Assembly: GCF_002906155.1 (NCBI RefSeq)
Contig: NZ_MUJK01000001.1
Coordinates: 930,001 to 994,000, forward strand
Length of the DNA stretch: 64,000 nt
Origin: Pseudomonas laurylsulfativorans
GTDB lineage: Bacteria > Pseudomonadota > Gammaproteobacteria > Pseudomonadales > Pseudomonadaceae
Direction of reading: 5' to 3'
Shown here: in pieces, positions 17,598 through 25,900 of the stretch
Numbering within the stretch: position 1 is the stretch's first letter
How the letters are laid out: each line of letters opens with the position of its first letter
Program-made: the position numbers and the translations under genes
The notes under the pieces: model-generated
The model's input: only the letters and a program-made list of their open reading frames with translations
What the model was told of the DNA's origin: nothing
Databases searched by the model: none

Positions 17598-18575
17598 TCA
17601 TTCGAACCACTCACGGCGCTCGCTGAAGGTGTTTTCAATCAACTCGACGATCATCCCTACCTGCGCGTTGTCCCTGGAATCGGCGTTGACCGCCATCCAC
17701 ACCTGACGCCGCATCGGCTGGCCAAACAACCCCGGCAAGGCGACCAGCCCGCGGTCGAAGTGGCTCATGTAGTGCGGCAGCAGGCCGATGCAGGCACTGC
17801 AACGGATCATCTCCAGCATCAGCTCCCAGGATTGCAGCTGCACCGCGCCGGCCAGGCGCTGATCCACCAATGCATTCCATGGCCGGAAGCTTTCAACCTG
17901 GCAATCCTGCCGCCATTGCACCAGGAGAAAATCGGCCAGGTCATCCAGGCTTTCCGGCCTGGCAGCCACCCGCGAGTAGCGCTTGGCAATGTGCGGCAGG
18001 TAATCCAGTTGCGCCAGGCGCCGGGGTTCGGCGGTGGCGAAGCTCGGCCCCGGCAACGGCGATTCGATCTCACCCAGCCACACCACCACGTCGGCGCTGA
18101 CCGCCTGCAATGACAATTCACTGTCGAGCGTGATGATGTCCAGTCGCACGCTGGCGTTGCGCCGCAGCAGCGCCACCAGGTCACGTCCGAGAATGTCATG
18201 CAGGATGGAATCCGCCACGGCCAACCGAATCAGCGGCTGCTCGATCACCGGCAAATCACGCTCATGGGCCAGGGCGATCAATTGTGCGTGGAGCCGCAAG
18301 CCATCGCGGCTGAGGCTCAAACCATTGTCGGCCGGGTTGAACAGCGAACACTTCAGTTGCGTTTCCAGCAGCGCCAGTTGCCGGCGCAGGCGGGTGGCCT
18401 TGATGTTGAGGCTGCGGGCGGCCTGCATGAAGCAACCGCAACGGGCACTGGCGGTGAAACACAGCGCCAGTTCGGGGTCGATTGCCGCCGCCATCTGGCG
18501 CCAGGACGCGTTTTTATCGATGGCTACACGATACTCGGTAGCCCCTTGGTGAGCGCTGGTTTGCATGACTGACAT
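17598..18575 (-). CDS. LysR-type transcriptional regulator
   Basis: 325 residues from ATG 18575, preferred because AGGGAG lies 7 nt upstream; the longer frame to 18626 has a poorer site. The winged helix lies unusually far in (about residues 33-92: CFTASARCGCFMQAARSLNIKATRLRRQLALLETQLKCSLF), after an extension of about 30 residues. Three cysteines stand within the helix-turn-helix segment. The C-terminal part (substrate-binding fold) contains DIITLDSELSLQAVSADVVVWLGEI. It lies 71 nt behind the AhpD-like gene on the same strand and may be co-transcribed with it. Ligand and targets unknown. Confidence 0.88.
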   Translation of the reverse strand: MSVMQTSAHQGATEYRVAIDKNASWRQMAAAIDPELALCFTASARCGCFMQAARSLNIKATRLRRQLALLETQLKCSLFNPADNGLSLSRDGLRLHAQLIALAHERDLPVIEQPLIRLAVADSILHDILGRDLVALLRRNASVRLDIITLDSELSLQAVSADVVVWLGEIESPLPGPSFATAEPRRLAQLDYLPHIAKRYSRVAARPESLDDLADFLLVQWRQDCQVESFRPWNALVDQRLAGAVQLQSWELMLEMIRCSACIGLLPHYMSHFDRGLVALPGLFGQPMRRQVWMAVNADSRDNAQVGMIVELIENTFSERREWFE

Positions 18576-18646
18576 CGCGGACTCCCTGTCGACCAGACTG
18601 ACAGTTCCATCCTGCGCATCGTTCATGAACCTGATATGACAATGGC

Positions 18647-19087
18647 TCAGGCGCTGGGCGTTTGCCGAAAGCTCACGGCCAGGCGATTCCAGCTGTTGAT
18701 GGTGGTGACGGCGATCGTCAGGTCGACCATTTCGCTGTCACTGAACTGCTCACGGGCTTGGGCGTAGACATCGTCCGGCACGTGGCTTTCGGCGAGCAAG
18801 GTGACCGCCTCGGTCCAGGCCAGCGCGGCTCTTTCCCGCGGATTGAAAAAGTTGCTGTCGCGCCAGACCACAATGGAATACAGACGCCGGTCGCGTTCCC
18901 CCAGGCGCCTTGCATCCACCGAGTGCATGTCGGTGCAAAAGGCACAGCCATTGAGCTGGGAAGCACGAATCTTGATCAGGTGCAGCAGGCCCTGCTCGAT
19001 GCTCAAGCTGCTGGTCAGGGCCTCCATGGCGATCATGGCTTTCATCGCTTTGGGGGACGCGCTGTAGTAATCCAGGCGGGGGGTCAT
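18647..19087 (-). CDS. AhpD-like carboxymuconolactone decarboxylase family protein
   Basis: 146 residues from ATG 19087. The signature CAFCTDMHS (C-x-x-C plus H) of peroxidase-like AhpD/CMD proteins stands in the middle, preceded by LLHLIKIRASQLNG and followed by RRLYSIVVWRDSNFFNPRERAALAWTEAVTLL. Such proteins are small all-helical alkylhydroperoxidase-like enzymes or disulfide reductants; the physiological substrate here is unknown. It is divergent from the MocR regulator at 19293, with 205 bp between, a layout usual for a MocR target gene. Confidence 0.9.
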   Translation of the reverse strand: MTPRLDYYSASPKAMKAMIAMEALTSSLSIEQGLLHLIKIRASQLNGCAFCTDMHSVDARRLGERDRRLYSIVVWRDSNFFNPRERAALAWTEAVTLLAESHVPDDVYAQAREQFSDSEMVDLTIAVTTINSWNRLAVSFRQTPSA

Positions 19088-19147
19088 GGAGCGATCTCGT
19101 GCAGCTGTGATGTGATTCTTACGGTAATCGCTCGCGCGAAGGCAGGA

Positions 19148-19197
19148 CAGATCCAATTACGCGATTTCCCCGTGGACCACCGTCGCCAGACCAATTG
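19148..19197. promoter_or_regulatory. Candidate MocR operator direct repeats
   Basis: CAGATCCAATT (19148-19158) and CAGACCAATTG (19187-19197) are direct near-repeats about 39 bp apart in the divergent region between the AhpD-like gene and the MocR gene. MocR regulators usually bind direct repeats. No experimental support in the sequence itself. Confidence 0.35.
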
Positions 19198-19292
19198 ACG
19201 GTTTTTCCACTGCACAACTTCTGCACGACAAGCGGATAGGGGTAATCTTGCGCGACGCACACGCGCCTCAACATTCCCGGAGCCTCGCCGGT

Positions 19293-20726
19293 ATGGAACT
19301 ACATGTTGTCATCAACGGCCGCAAGGACCTCGCGGGTCAGTTGTACAACCAACTGCGCAGCGCCATCGAATCAGGCCGCCTGGCCGCCGGGACACAACTG
19401 CCGCCTAGCCGTTTGCTGGCCGAACAATTGGGTATTTCGCGCAAGACCATTTCCGATACCTACGCCCAGCTGACCTATGAAAACTTCCTCACCGGGGTGG
19501 TCGGTAAAGGCACTTACGTCAACGCGCGCTCGTCGAAGGTGTTGCGCAAACAAAGCCATAACGAGCTTGCCGGTTTCGACGTGATCGAGTCCTGGCGCAA
19601 CCTGCCGGTGTTCCTGCGCCATCCGACCCTGGAAGGCTCGCTGCGCTACGACTTCATTGGCGGCGCCACCAGTAAGGGCCAGTTCCCCCAGGATGACTGG
19701 CGGCGCTGCACCTCTCACGCGCTGCGCCAGATTGCCGGTTCCAAGGGTTACTACAGCCTGCCCGAGGGCTTGCCGGCACTGCGCAATGCCATTGCGCGGC
19801 ACATCGCGTTCTCCCGCGGGGTCAATTGTCAGGATGAGGATGTAGTGGTGTGCAACGGTGCACAGCAGGCGCTGGACCTGATTGCCAGGGTGCTGATCAG
19901 CCCGGGCAGCCTGGTCGCCATGGAAGACCCCGGTTACCCGCCGGCGCGACTGCTGTTCGGCACCCATGGCGCCACGGTGATTGGCGTGCCGGTGGACGCT
20001 GAAGGCATTGTGGTGGACAAGATTCCTCGCGGCACACGGCTAATCTACGTCACCCCTTCGCACCAGTTTCCGCTTGGCATAGCCATGAGTCAGGCGCGCC
20101 GTGTCGCGTTGCTGGCCAAGGCCCATGAGTTGGGCGCGATCATTATCGAGGACGACTATGACAGCGAATTTCGCTATGAAGGCCGCCCCACCGATTCCCT
20201 GCAAAGCATGGACGAACGGGGAATCGTCGCTTACGTCGGGACCTTTTCCAAAACCCTGCTGCCGGAACTGCGGCTCGGCTATGCGATTCTGCCGCCAGCG
20301 ATCCTGGAGGCCGTGGTGCGCGCCAAACAGCTCACCGACCTGCACACCTCGACTCTGCCGCAATGGGCGCTGGCCAAGTTCATCGCCGAAGGCTGCCTGC
20401 TCAAGCACATCCGGCGTTGCCATACGATCTATGCCGGACGCCGCGAGCGCATCCTGACGCGCATGGCCGGCGACCTCTCGCCCTGGTTTGAGGCGGTGCC
20501 GTCCACTGCCGGATTCCACATGGTGGTGATGTGCAAAGTGCCGATGGATATTCCATTAGTGATCGAACTGGCGAAAAAAGTCGAAGTCGGACTCTATGCC
20601 ATCGACAGCTTTTTCTATCAGCAAGTGCCCAAGGCTGGGCTTTTCCTTGGTTTTGGCGCCATCGAAACCCTCGACATCGACACCGCCCTGGACCGTTTGC
20701 GCGACATTTTGCAGCAGGTAGCCTGA
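19293..20726 (+). CDS. MocR-family regulator (GntR helix-turn-helix fused to aminotransferase fold)
   Basis: 477 residues from ATG 19293. The GntR winged helix occupies about 10-75 (LYNQLRSAIESGRLAAGTQLPPSRLLAEQLGISRKTISDTYAQL). A linker follows and then a fold-type I aminotransferase-like domain with LVAMEDPGYPPAR, IIEDDYDSEFRYEG and the PLP-lysine motif GTFSKTLLPELRLGY. Members such as PdxR and GabR sense PLP or amino-compound aldimines. It is divergent to the AhpD-like gene, which is its likely target by the usual rule. The effector cannot be inferred. Confidence 0.93.
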   Translation: MELHVVINGRKDLAGQLYNQLRSAIESGRLAAGTQLPPSRLLAEQLGISRKTISDTYAQLTYENFLTGVVGKGTYVNARSSKVLRKQSHNELAGFDVIESWRNLPVFLRHPTLEGSLRYDFIGGATSKGQFPQDDWRRCTSHALRQIAGSKGYYSLPEGLPALRNAIARHIAFSRGVNCQDEDVVVCNGAQQALDLIARVLISPGSLVAMEDPGYPPARLLFGTHGATVIGVPVDAEGIVVDKIPRGTRLIYVTPSHQFPLGIAMSQARRVALLAKAHELGAIIIEDDYDSEFRYEGRPTDSLQSMDERGIVAYVGTFSKTLLPELRLGYAILPPAILEAVVRAKQLTDLHTSTLPQWALAKFIAEGCLLKHIRRCHTIYAGRRERILTRMAGDLSPWFEAVPSTAGFHMVVMCKVPMDIPLVIELAKKVEVGLYAIDSFFYQQVPKAGLFLGFGAIETLDIDTALDRLRDILQQVA

Positions 20727-20849
20727 CGGATTGGCCTGCGACTTTATCCGGCGATTGGCTATTGGCGGTCCCCAGGGGCAGGCCTATCCTGCAAAGGCGT
20801 TATCCCTCAATGAGCAGGATTCGTCCGGCCTGATTCAGGAGTGTGAGCA

Positions 20850-21143
20850 ATGTCCTATGAAGTGATCAATACCGTACAGGTACAGGCCGCCGCCGGCCGC
20901 TCGGATGAACTGGGTAAGCAACTGCAAAAGATTGTCGAGACCCTGCGTGAACTACCGGGCTGCGATACCTATATGGTCGACCGCTGCCCCGAGGACACCA
21001 ATCGCTGGACCGTCAGCGCCCGCTGGCAATCGGAAGCGGCCATGCGATCGCATTTCAACTGCCCGGAAGTCCAGGGTTTTATCAACCTGATCGACAGCCA
21101 ACTGGCCAATTCCGTGGACTTCAACAGTTTCCCGATCGTCTGA
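20850..21143 (+). CDS. Antibiotic biosynthesis monooxygenase (ABM) domain protein
   Basis: 97 residues, the normal size of a single ABM dimeric alpha-beta barrel protein: beta strand (EVINTVQVQAAAGRSDEL), helix (GKQLQKIVETLRELPGC), then DTYMVDRCPEDTNRWTVSARWQSEAAMRSHFNCPEVQGFINLI. Such proteins are small cofactor-free oxygenases or quinol/heme-related enzymes, or have signalling roles. It starts 123 nt behind the MocR gene and may be under the same promoter or its own. A clear ribosome site (CAGGAG 11 nt upstream) is present. Confidence 0.88.
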   Translation: MSYEVINTVQVQAAAGRSDELGKQLQKIVETLRELPGCDTYMVDRCPEDTNRWTVSARWQSEAAMRSHFNCPEVQGFINLIDSQLANSVDFNSFPIV

Positions 21144-21188
21144 CCCATTCCTGTGGCAAGGGCGATTCCCGATCCCCTGACCCACTCC

Positions 21189-21321
21189 TGTGGCGAGGGC
21201 GCTTGCTCCCGCTCGTCTGCGCAGCAGACGCAAAACCGGCAAACGCGGTCTACCTGACCCAATGCGCAGGCTGGATTTGGGGCCGCTTCGCGGCCCAGCG
21301 GGAGCAAGCTCCCTCGCCACA
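21189..21321. repeat. Long inverted REP pair (GTGGCGAG class)
   Basis: TGTGGCGAGGGCGCTTGCTCC and GGAGCAAGCTCCCTCGCCACA bracket 133 bp with internal palindromes (GCGCAGCAGACGC; GGCCGCTTCGCGGCC). It fills most of the 307-nt gap between the ABM and cupin genes; nothing else is evident there. Confidence 0.9.
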
Positions 21322-21450
21322 ATATTTTCCACCCTCCCCCGCTATCGCCTGTCATTGGTCCCCTCGCCTTCCCGAATATTGGCTGTTTGATCGTTACCGC
21401 TTGCGGACTACTGTTGTTTTCAACAACTAACCCACCGCAGGTAAAGAACC

Positions 21451-21861
21451 ATGAACGTGTTGCGATTCTGTGCTGCCCCCCTTGCCGCCCTGGCCCTGAT
21501 GATCTCGGCATCGGCCTTTGCCCACGACCCTTCGGAAAAGGTCACGGTCCTGCAAGACGAGATGCTCAAGAATGCCCCCGGCAAAAAAGCGCTGATGATC
21601 GAAGTCGATTATCAACCCGGCCAGTCGTCCATCGCCCACAAACACGACGGCACCGCCATGGCCTATGTCCTCTCGGGCGCGATCGTTTCCCAGGTGAAAG
21701 GCGGGCCTGCGAAGACCTACAAGGCCGGTGAGTTCTGGTACGAGCCAGCGGGGTCGGAACACATGGTGTCGAAAAACGCCAGCGCCACCCAGCCGGCCAA
21801 GTTGCTGGTGTTCATGGTGTTGGCCCCTGACGAGAAAGTGTTGATCCCACTGGAACACTGA
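21451..21861 (+). CDS. Secreted cupin-domain protein
   Basis: 136 residues with a signal peptide (MNVLRFCAAPLAALALMISASAFA, cut before HDPSEK). The cupin core shows two motifs: HKHDGTAMAYVLSGAIVSQV (motif 1 with His-x-His) and the shorter second half FWYEPAGSEHMVSKNAS (PAGSEH). A metal-binding single-domain cupin in the periplasm is expected; substrate unknown. The gene is followed by a strong intrinsic terminator, so it is monocistronic. The ATG has AGGTAAAGAACC upstream. Confidence 0.9.
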   Translation: MNVLRFCAAPLAALALMISASAFAHDPSEKVTVLQDEMLKNAPGKKALMIEVDYQPGQSSIAHKHDGTAMAYVLSGAIVSQVKGGPAKTYKAGEFWYEPAGSEHMVSKNASATQPAKLLVFMVLAPDEKVLIPLEH

Positions 21862-21884
21862 TGGCTGAGCGAACAGCTATAAAT

Positions 21885-21917
21885 AAAAAGGCTCGAATCG
21901 CGAATTCGGGCCTTTTT
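21885..21917 (+). terminator. Rho-independent terminator behind the cupin gene
   Basis: AAAAAGGCTCGAAT and ATTCGGGCCTTTTT form a hairpin of about 14 bp with one mismatch and T-runs at both ends, so it can act in either direction. Confidence 0.9.
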
Positions 21918-22090
21918 ATTTCTCCACGCAATTAACCGCAAACGTTTAAGCCAAACAAAACTATTGGTCACCGGCGAAGGGCGGATATTGGCCATTTAAA
22001 TAAATCATCCAGGGTTTAGTCTGGAGTCACCGCCGGTACAGCACCGGCAACTTAAACTTTCGACTGAAGTTGTTTCACTGGAGAAACACC

Positions 22091-22801
22091 ATGAAACTTG
22101 CACTTCCCAGTACGTTGATCATGGCAGTTGTGTTAATCGGTTGCTCGATCCCCACCGCGCCGACGGCAGTTTCATCGCTGAACGGTATCTTCACCGAACC
22201 GGTTGGCCGCAGCGGTGCCACCCGTATTTCCAACGGCAGCAACGTCTCGTTGGGCATTATCTATAGCCAGAACACCCAGGCCAGCCGCGCATATCTTCAG
22301 GACTACCAGGCCAACGCCGGTACCGGTTTCGGCCAGAGTCTGCTGGTGCAGCCTATTCATGACGCCTACGTCGCCACCTCCAGGCCAGACCAGGCCGTGG
22401 ATTGGGTCAAGGCCTCCCTGCAGCGGCAATTCGGCTCGGTGATCGTGTACCCGGACATGCAGAGCCTCAGGGCGGCGAACCCGGATGTGATGGCGGTGGT
22501 CGACACCCGTAGTCAATTGATCACCTCGCGCAGTTCAGACATACAGTCGGATATCAGTGCGGACTTTTACGACAAGAACTTCAACTACATCGGTACTGCA
22601 CAAGGCCATGACGCCAAGGCACTTAGTCCGGTATGGGCCGACTACAAACGCAGTGAAGAGATAGTTGCGGATATTAATGAACAACAGAATGTACAAATCA
22701 GGGCGCTGCAAAAGTTTGATCAGTCGCTCAATAATTTATTGACCAGTCCGACAAGTAATGTGTCGAAGATCGATAATAAAACAAGCCAGAAGTTGTATTG
22801 A
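22091..22801 (+). CDS. Conserved lipoprotein of unknown function
   Basis: 236 residues from ATG 22091, which has GGAG at about 8 nt. A lipobox LIGC with lipid-carrying Cys18 follows a short hydrophobic core; the next residue is Ser, suggesting outer-membrane sorting. The body has a GNA1162-like or YajG-like alpha/beta look (IHDAYVATSRPDQAVDWVKASLQRQFGSVIVYPDMQSLRAANPDVMAVVDTRSQLI) but I cannot name a family. The C-terminus is Asn/Ser-rich. It stands alone between a terminator and a REPIN. Confidence 0.82.
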   Translation: MKLALPSTLIMAVVLIGCSIPTAPTAVSSLNGIFTEPVGRSGATRISNGSNVSLGIIYSQNTQASRAYLQDYQANAGTGFGQSLLVQPIHDAYVATSRPDQAVDWVKASLQRQFGSVIVYPDMQSLRAANPDVMAVVDTRSQLITSRSSDIQSDISADFYDKNFNYIGTAQGHDAKALSPVWADYKRSEEIVADINEQQNVQIRALQKFDQSLNNLLTSPTSNVSKIDNKTSQKLY

Positions 22802-22810
22802 TCTCATCGC

Positions 22811-22882
22811 CCGATTCGCTGGCAAGCCAGCTCCTACAGTTGATCGCATTTCAATGTGGGAGCGGGCTTGCCCGCGAAGAGG
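22811..22882. repeat. REPIN (mixed GTAGGAGC/GTGGGAGC units)
   Basis: An inverted CTGGCAAGCCAGCTCCTACA unit and a direct GTGGGAGCGGGCTTGCCCGCG unit about 25 bp apart behind the lipoprotein gene. Confidence 0.9.
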
Positions 22883-22910
22883 CACGACCCTTCAGCACAA
22901 AAACCTGCGG

Positions 22911-22947
22911 CAAAAAAACCCCGCATCTTTCAATGCGGGGTCTTTTC
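22911..22947 (-). terminator. Terminator of gdhB
   Basis: CCCCGCAT (22919-22926) pairs with ATGCGGGG (22933-22940). Read on the minus strand, the stem is followed by a run of seven T. It lies 14 nt behind the gdhB stop codon. Confidence 0.93.
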
Positions 22948-22960
22948 ATTCAACGCCTGA

Positions 22961-25900
22961 TCAGGCCGCCGGTTCCAGCTCGACGGCCGCAGCGGCAGGC
23001 ACTACCGCCTGACCGCTCAACGCCAGGTCGAGCAGTTCGCGGTTGGCCACCGCGTACATGGCGTAGTCAGTGCCGCTGGCGGCACGGATCTCCACCAGCA
23101 TGGCGCGCCAGCGTTCGATCATGCTCTCGTGCTGCGCCATCCACAGGGAAAGCCGTGTTTCCACGTCCTGGGTGCCGTCGCCCTGTTGCAGGACGGAGAT
23201 GGTGATCGCACGTTGCTGCCAGTCGACGTCATCACGGAACGCTTCACGGGCCAGGGCCTGCCAGTTGTTTTCAACCGGCAGAGCGCTGATCTGCTGCAGG
23301 TACCAGGTGATGTCCAGCGCGCTGCCCACGGCGAAGTAGGCCTTGGCCACGTCCGCAGGGTTCTGGCCGGTCACGTCGGAAGCCTCGATGATCGGCAACA
23401 GGGTGTACAGGTGCGAAGTGCCAGCCACCATGCGCGCCAGCAACTCCGGCACACCGGCTTCGACATACGCCTGGTAACGGGACTGCCAGTTCTCGCGGAT
23501 CTCGCCACTCAGCAGTTCGTCGAGCTTGAGACCCAACTCCTTCAGATGCGGACCGAAGTGTGCGACATCACGGGCAGCATTCTGCTCGTTGCGACGGGCA
23601 CGCAGGAACCAGCGCGTGGCGCGACGGCCCAGACGCATCAGCTCGTCCATCAGCTCCAGTTGAACGTCGGCGGAAACCTGGTAGTCCAGGTTCTCGATCT
23701 GACGGAACCAGTGCGGGAGGTGGAAAATGTCACGTACGATCACGTAGGCGCCAGCCACGTTCGCCGGGCTCATGCCGGTCGACTCTTTGAGTCGTTGAAC
23801 GAAGGTGATGCCCATGTGGTTGACCAGATCGTTGGCGATCTGGGTACTGACGATTTCGCGCTTCAGACGGTGACGACGCATGGCCGCGGAGAACTTGCTC
23901 ACCAGGGTTGGCGGGAAAGCGGTTTCCATGTCGCGGGTCAGGTAGTCGTCATCCGGCACCAGGGAGCCCAGCAGCTGCTCCTTGAGGTCGATCTTGCTGT
24001 ACGAGATCAGCACCGACAGCTCGGCACGGGTCAGGCCATGGCCTGCCGCGACGCGCTCGTTGATGGCTTCTTCGGCCGGCAGGAACTCGATGGCGCGATC
24101 CAGCTTGCCGCGACCTTCCAGATCGTTCATCAGGCGCTTGTACTCGGCAATCCGCGGCAAGGCGCGGCGGGCTGCCAGGGACAGGGCCTGAGTCTGCTTG
24201 TAGTTGTTGCCCAGCACCAGACCACCGACTTCGTCGGTCATGCTCGCCAGCAACTGGTTGCGTTGCTTGTCGGTCATGTCGCCGGCCTGAACCACTTCGT
24301 TCAGCAGGATCTTGATGTTCACTTCGTGGTCGGAGCAGTCCACGCCACCGGCATTATCGATAAAGTCGGTGTTGGAACCGCCACCATTGAGGCCGAATTC
24401 GACGCGACCCAGCTGGGTCATGCCCAGGTTACCGCCCTCGCCCACGACTTTGCAGCGCAGTTCGTTGCCGTTCACGCGCAGTGCATCGTTGGCCTTGTCG
24501 CCGACATCGGCGTGGCTTTCAGTGCTGGCCTTGACGTAAGTACCGATACCGCCGTTCCACAGCAGATCCACCGGTGCCTTGAGCAAGGCGTTCAGCAGTT
24601 CGGTCGGGGTCAGCTTGTCGGCCTCGATGTCGAAGCGCTCTTTCATCTGCTCGGAAATCGCGATGCTCTTCGCGCTGCGCGAGAAGATACCGCCGCCTTC
24701 GGACATGATGCTGGTGTCGTAGTCCGACCAGGCCGAACGCGGCAGGTCGAACAGGCGCTGACGCTCGGCGAAGCTCGATGCCGGCTCAGGATTCGGGTCG
24801 ATGAAGATGTGCAGGTGGTTGAAGGCCGCGACCAGCTTGAGCTTGTCGGACATCAGCAAGCCGTTACCGAACACGTCGCCGGCCATGTCGCCGACGCCCA
24901 CCACGGTGATGCTGTCTTCCTGGACATTGATGCCGCGCTCGCGGAAGTGGCGCTGTACGCCGACCCACGCGCCCTTGGCGGTGATGCCCATTTTCTTGTG
25001 GTCGTAACCGGCCGAACCACCGGATGCAAACGCGTCACCCAGCCAGAAGCCGTAGTCGATGGCGATGCCGTTGGCGATGTCGGAGAAGGTCGCAGTGCCC
25101 TTGTCCGCCGCCACTACCAGGTACGGGTCATCGTCGTCATGACGCACGACGTTCGCCGGTGGCACCAGGGCGCCGTCCTTCAGGTTGTCGGTGATGTCCA
25201 GCAGACCGGAAATGAAGATGCGGTAGCAGGCGATGCCTTCGGCCGCGATCTCGTCACGGCTGCCGCCCAGTGGCAGGCGACGCGGCAGGAAGCCGCCCTT
25301 CGCACCCACCGGCACGATCACCGAGTTCTTCACTTGCTGGGCTTTTACCAGGCCCAGGACTTCGGTACGGAAGTCTTCTTCACGGTCGGACCAGCGCAGG
25401 CCGCCACGAGCCACATTGCCGAAGCGCAGGTGCACACCTTCGACGCGCGGCGAGTACACGAAGATTTCGAACTTCGGCACAGGTTTCGGCAGCTCGGGAA
25501 TCAAGTGCGGGTTGAACTTGAAGCTGAAGTACGACTTGTTATGGCCGTTGGCATCGGTCTGGTAGAAGTTGGTACGCAGGGTGGCCTTGATCAGGTCCAG
25601 GTAGCGACGCAGGATGCGGTCTTCGTTGAGCACCTGAACGTCGTCCAGGGCGCTGAGAATCGCGTGTTCCAGGCGTTGTTGCTTGTCTTCCAGATCGTCG
25701 CCGGTCAGCTTGCGCGCCAGGTAGAAACGGGTCTTGAACAACCGGGTCAGCTCGCGAGCGATGTCGGTGTGGTTGTTCAGGGTGCTGGCGATGTAGCCCA
25801 GGTCGAAGCCCAGACGAATCTGCTTCATGTAGCGGGCGTAGGCACGCAGCAGCGCCACGTCGCGCCATGGCAGGCCGGCAGTCAGCACCAGACGGTTGAA

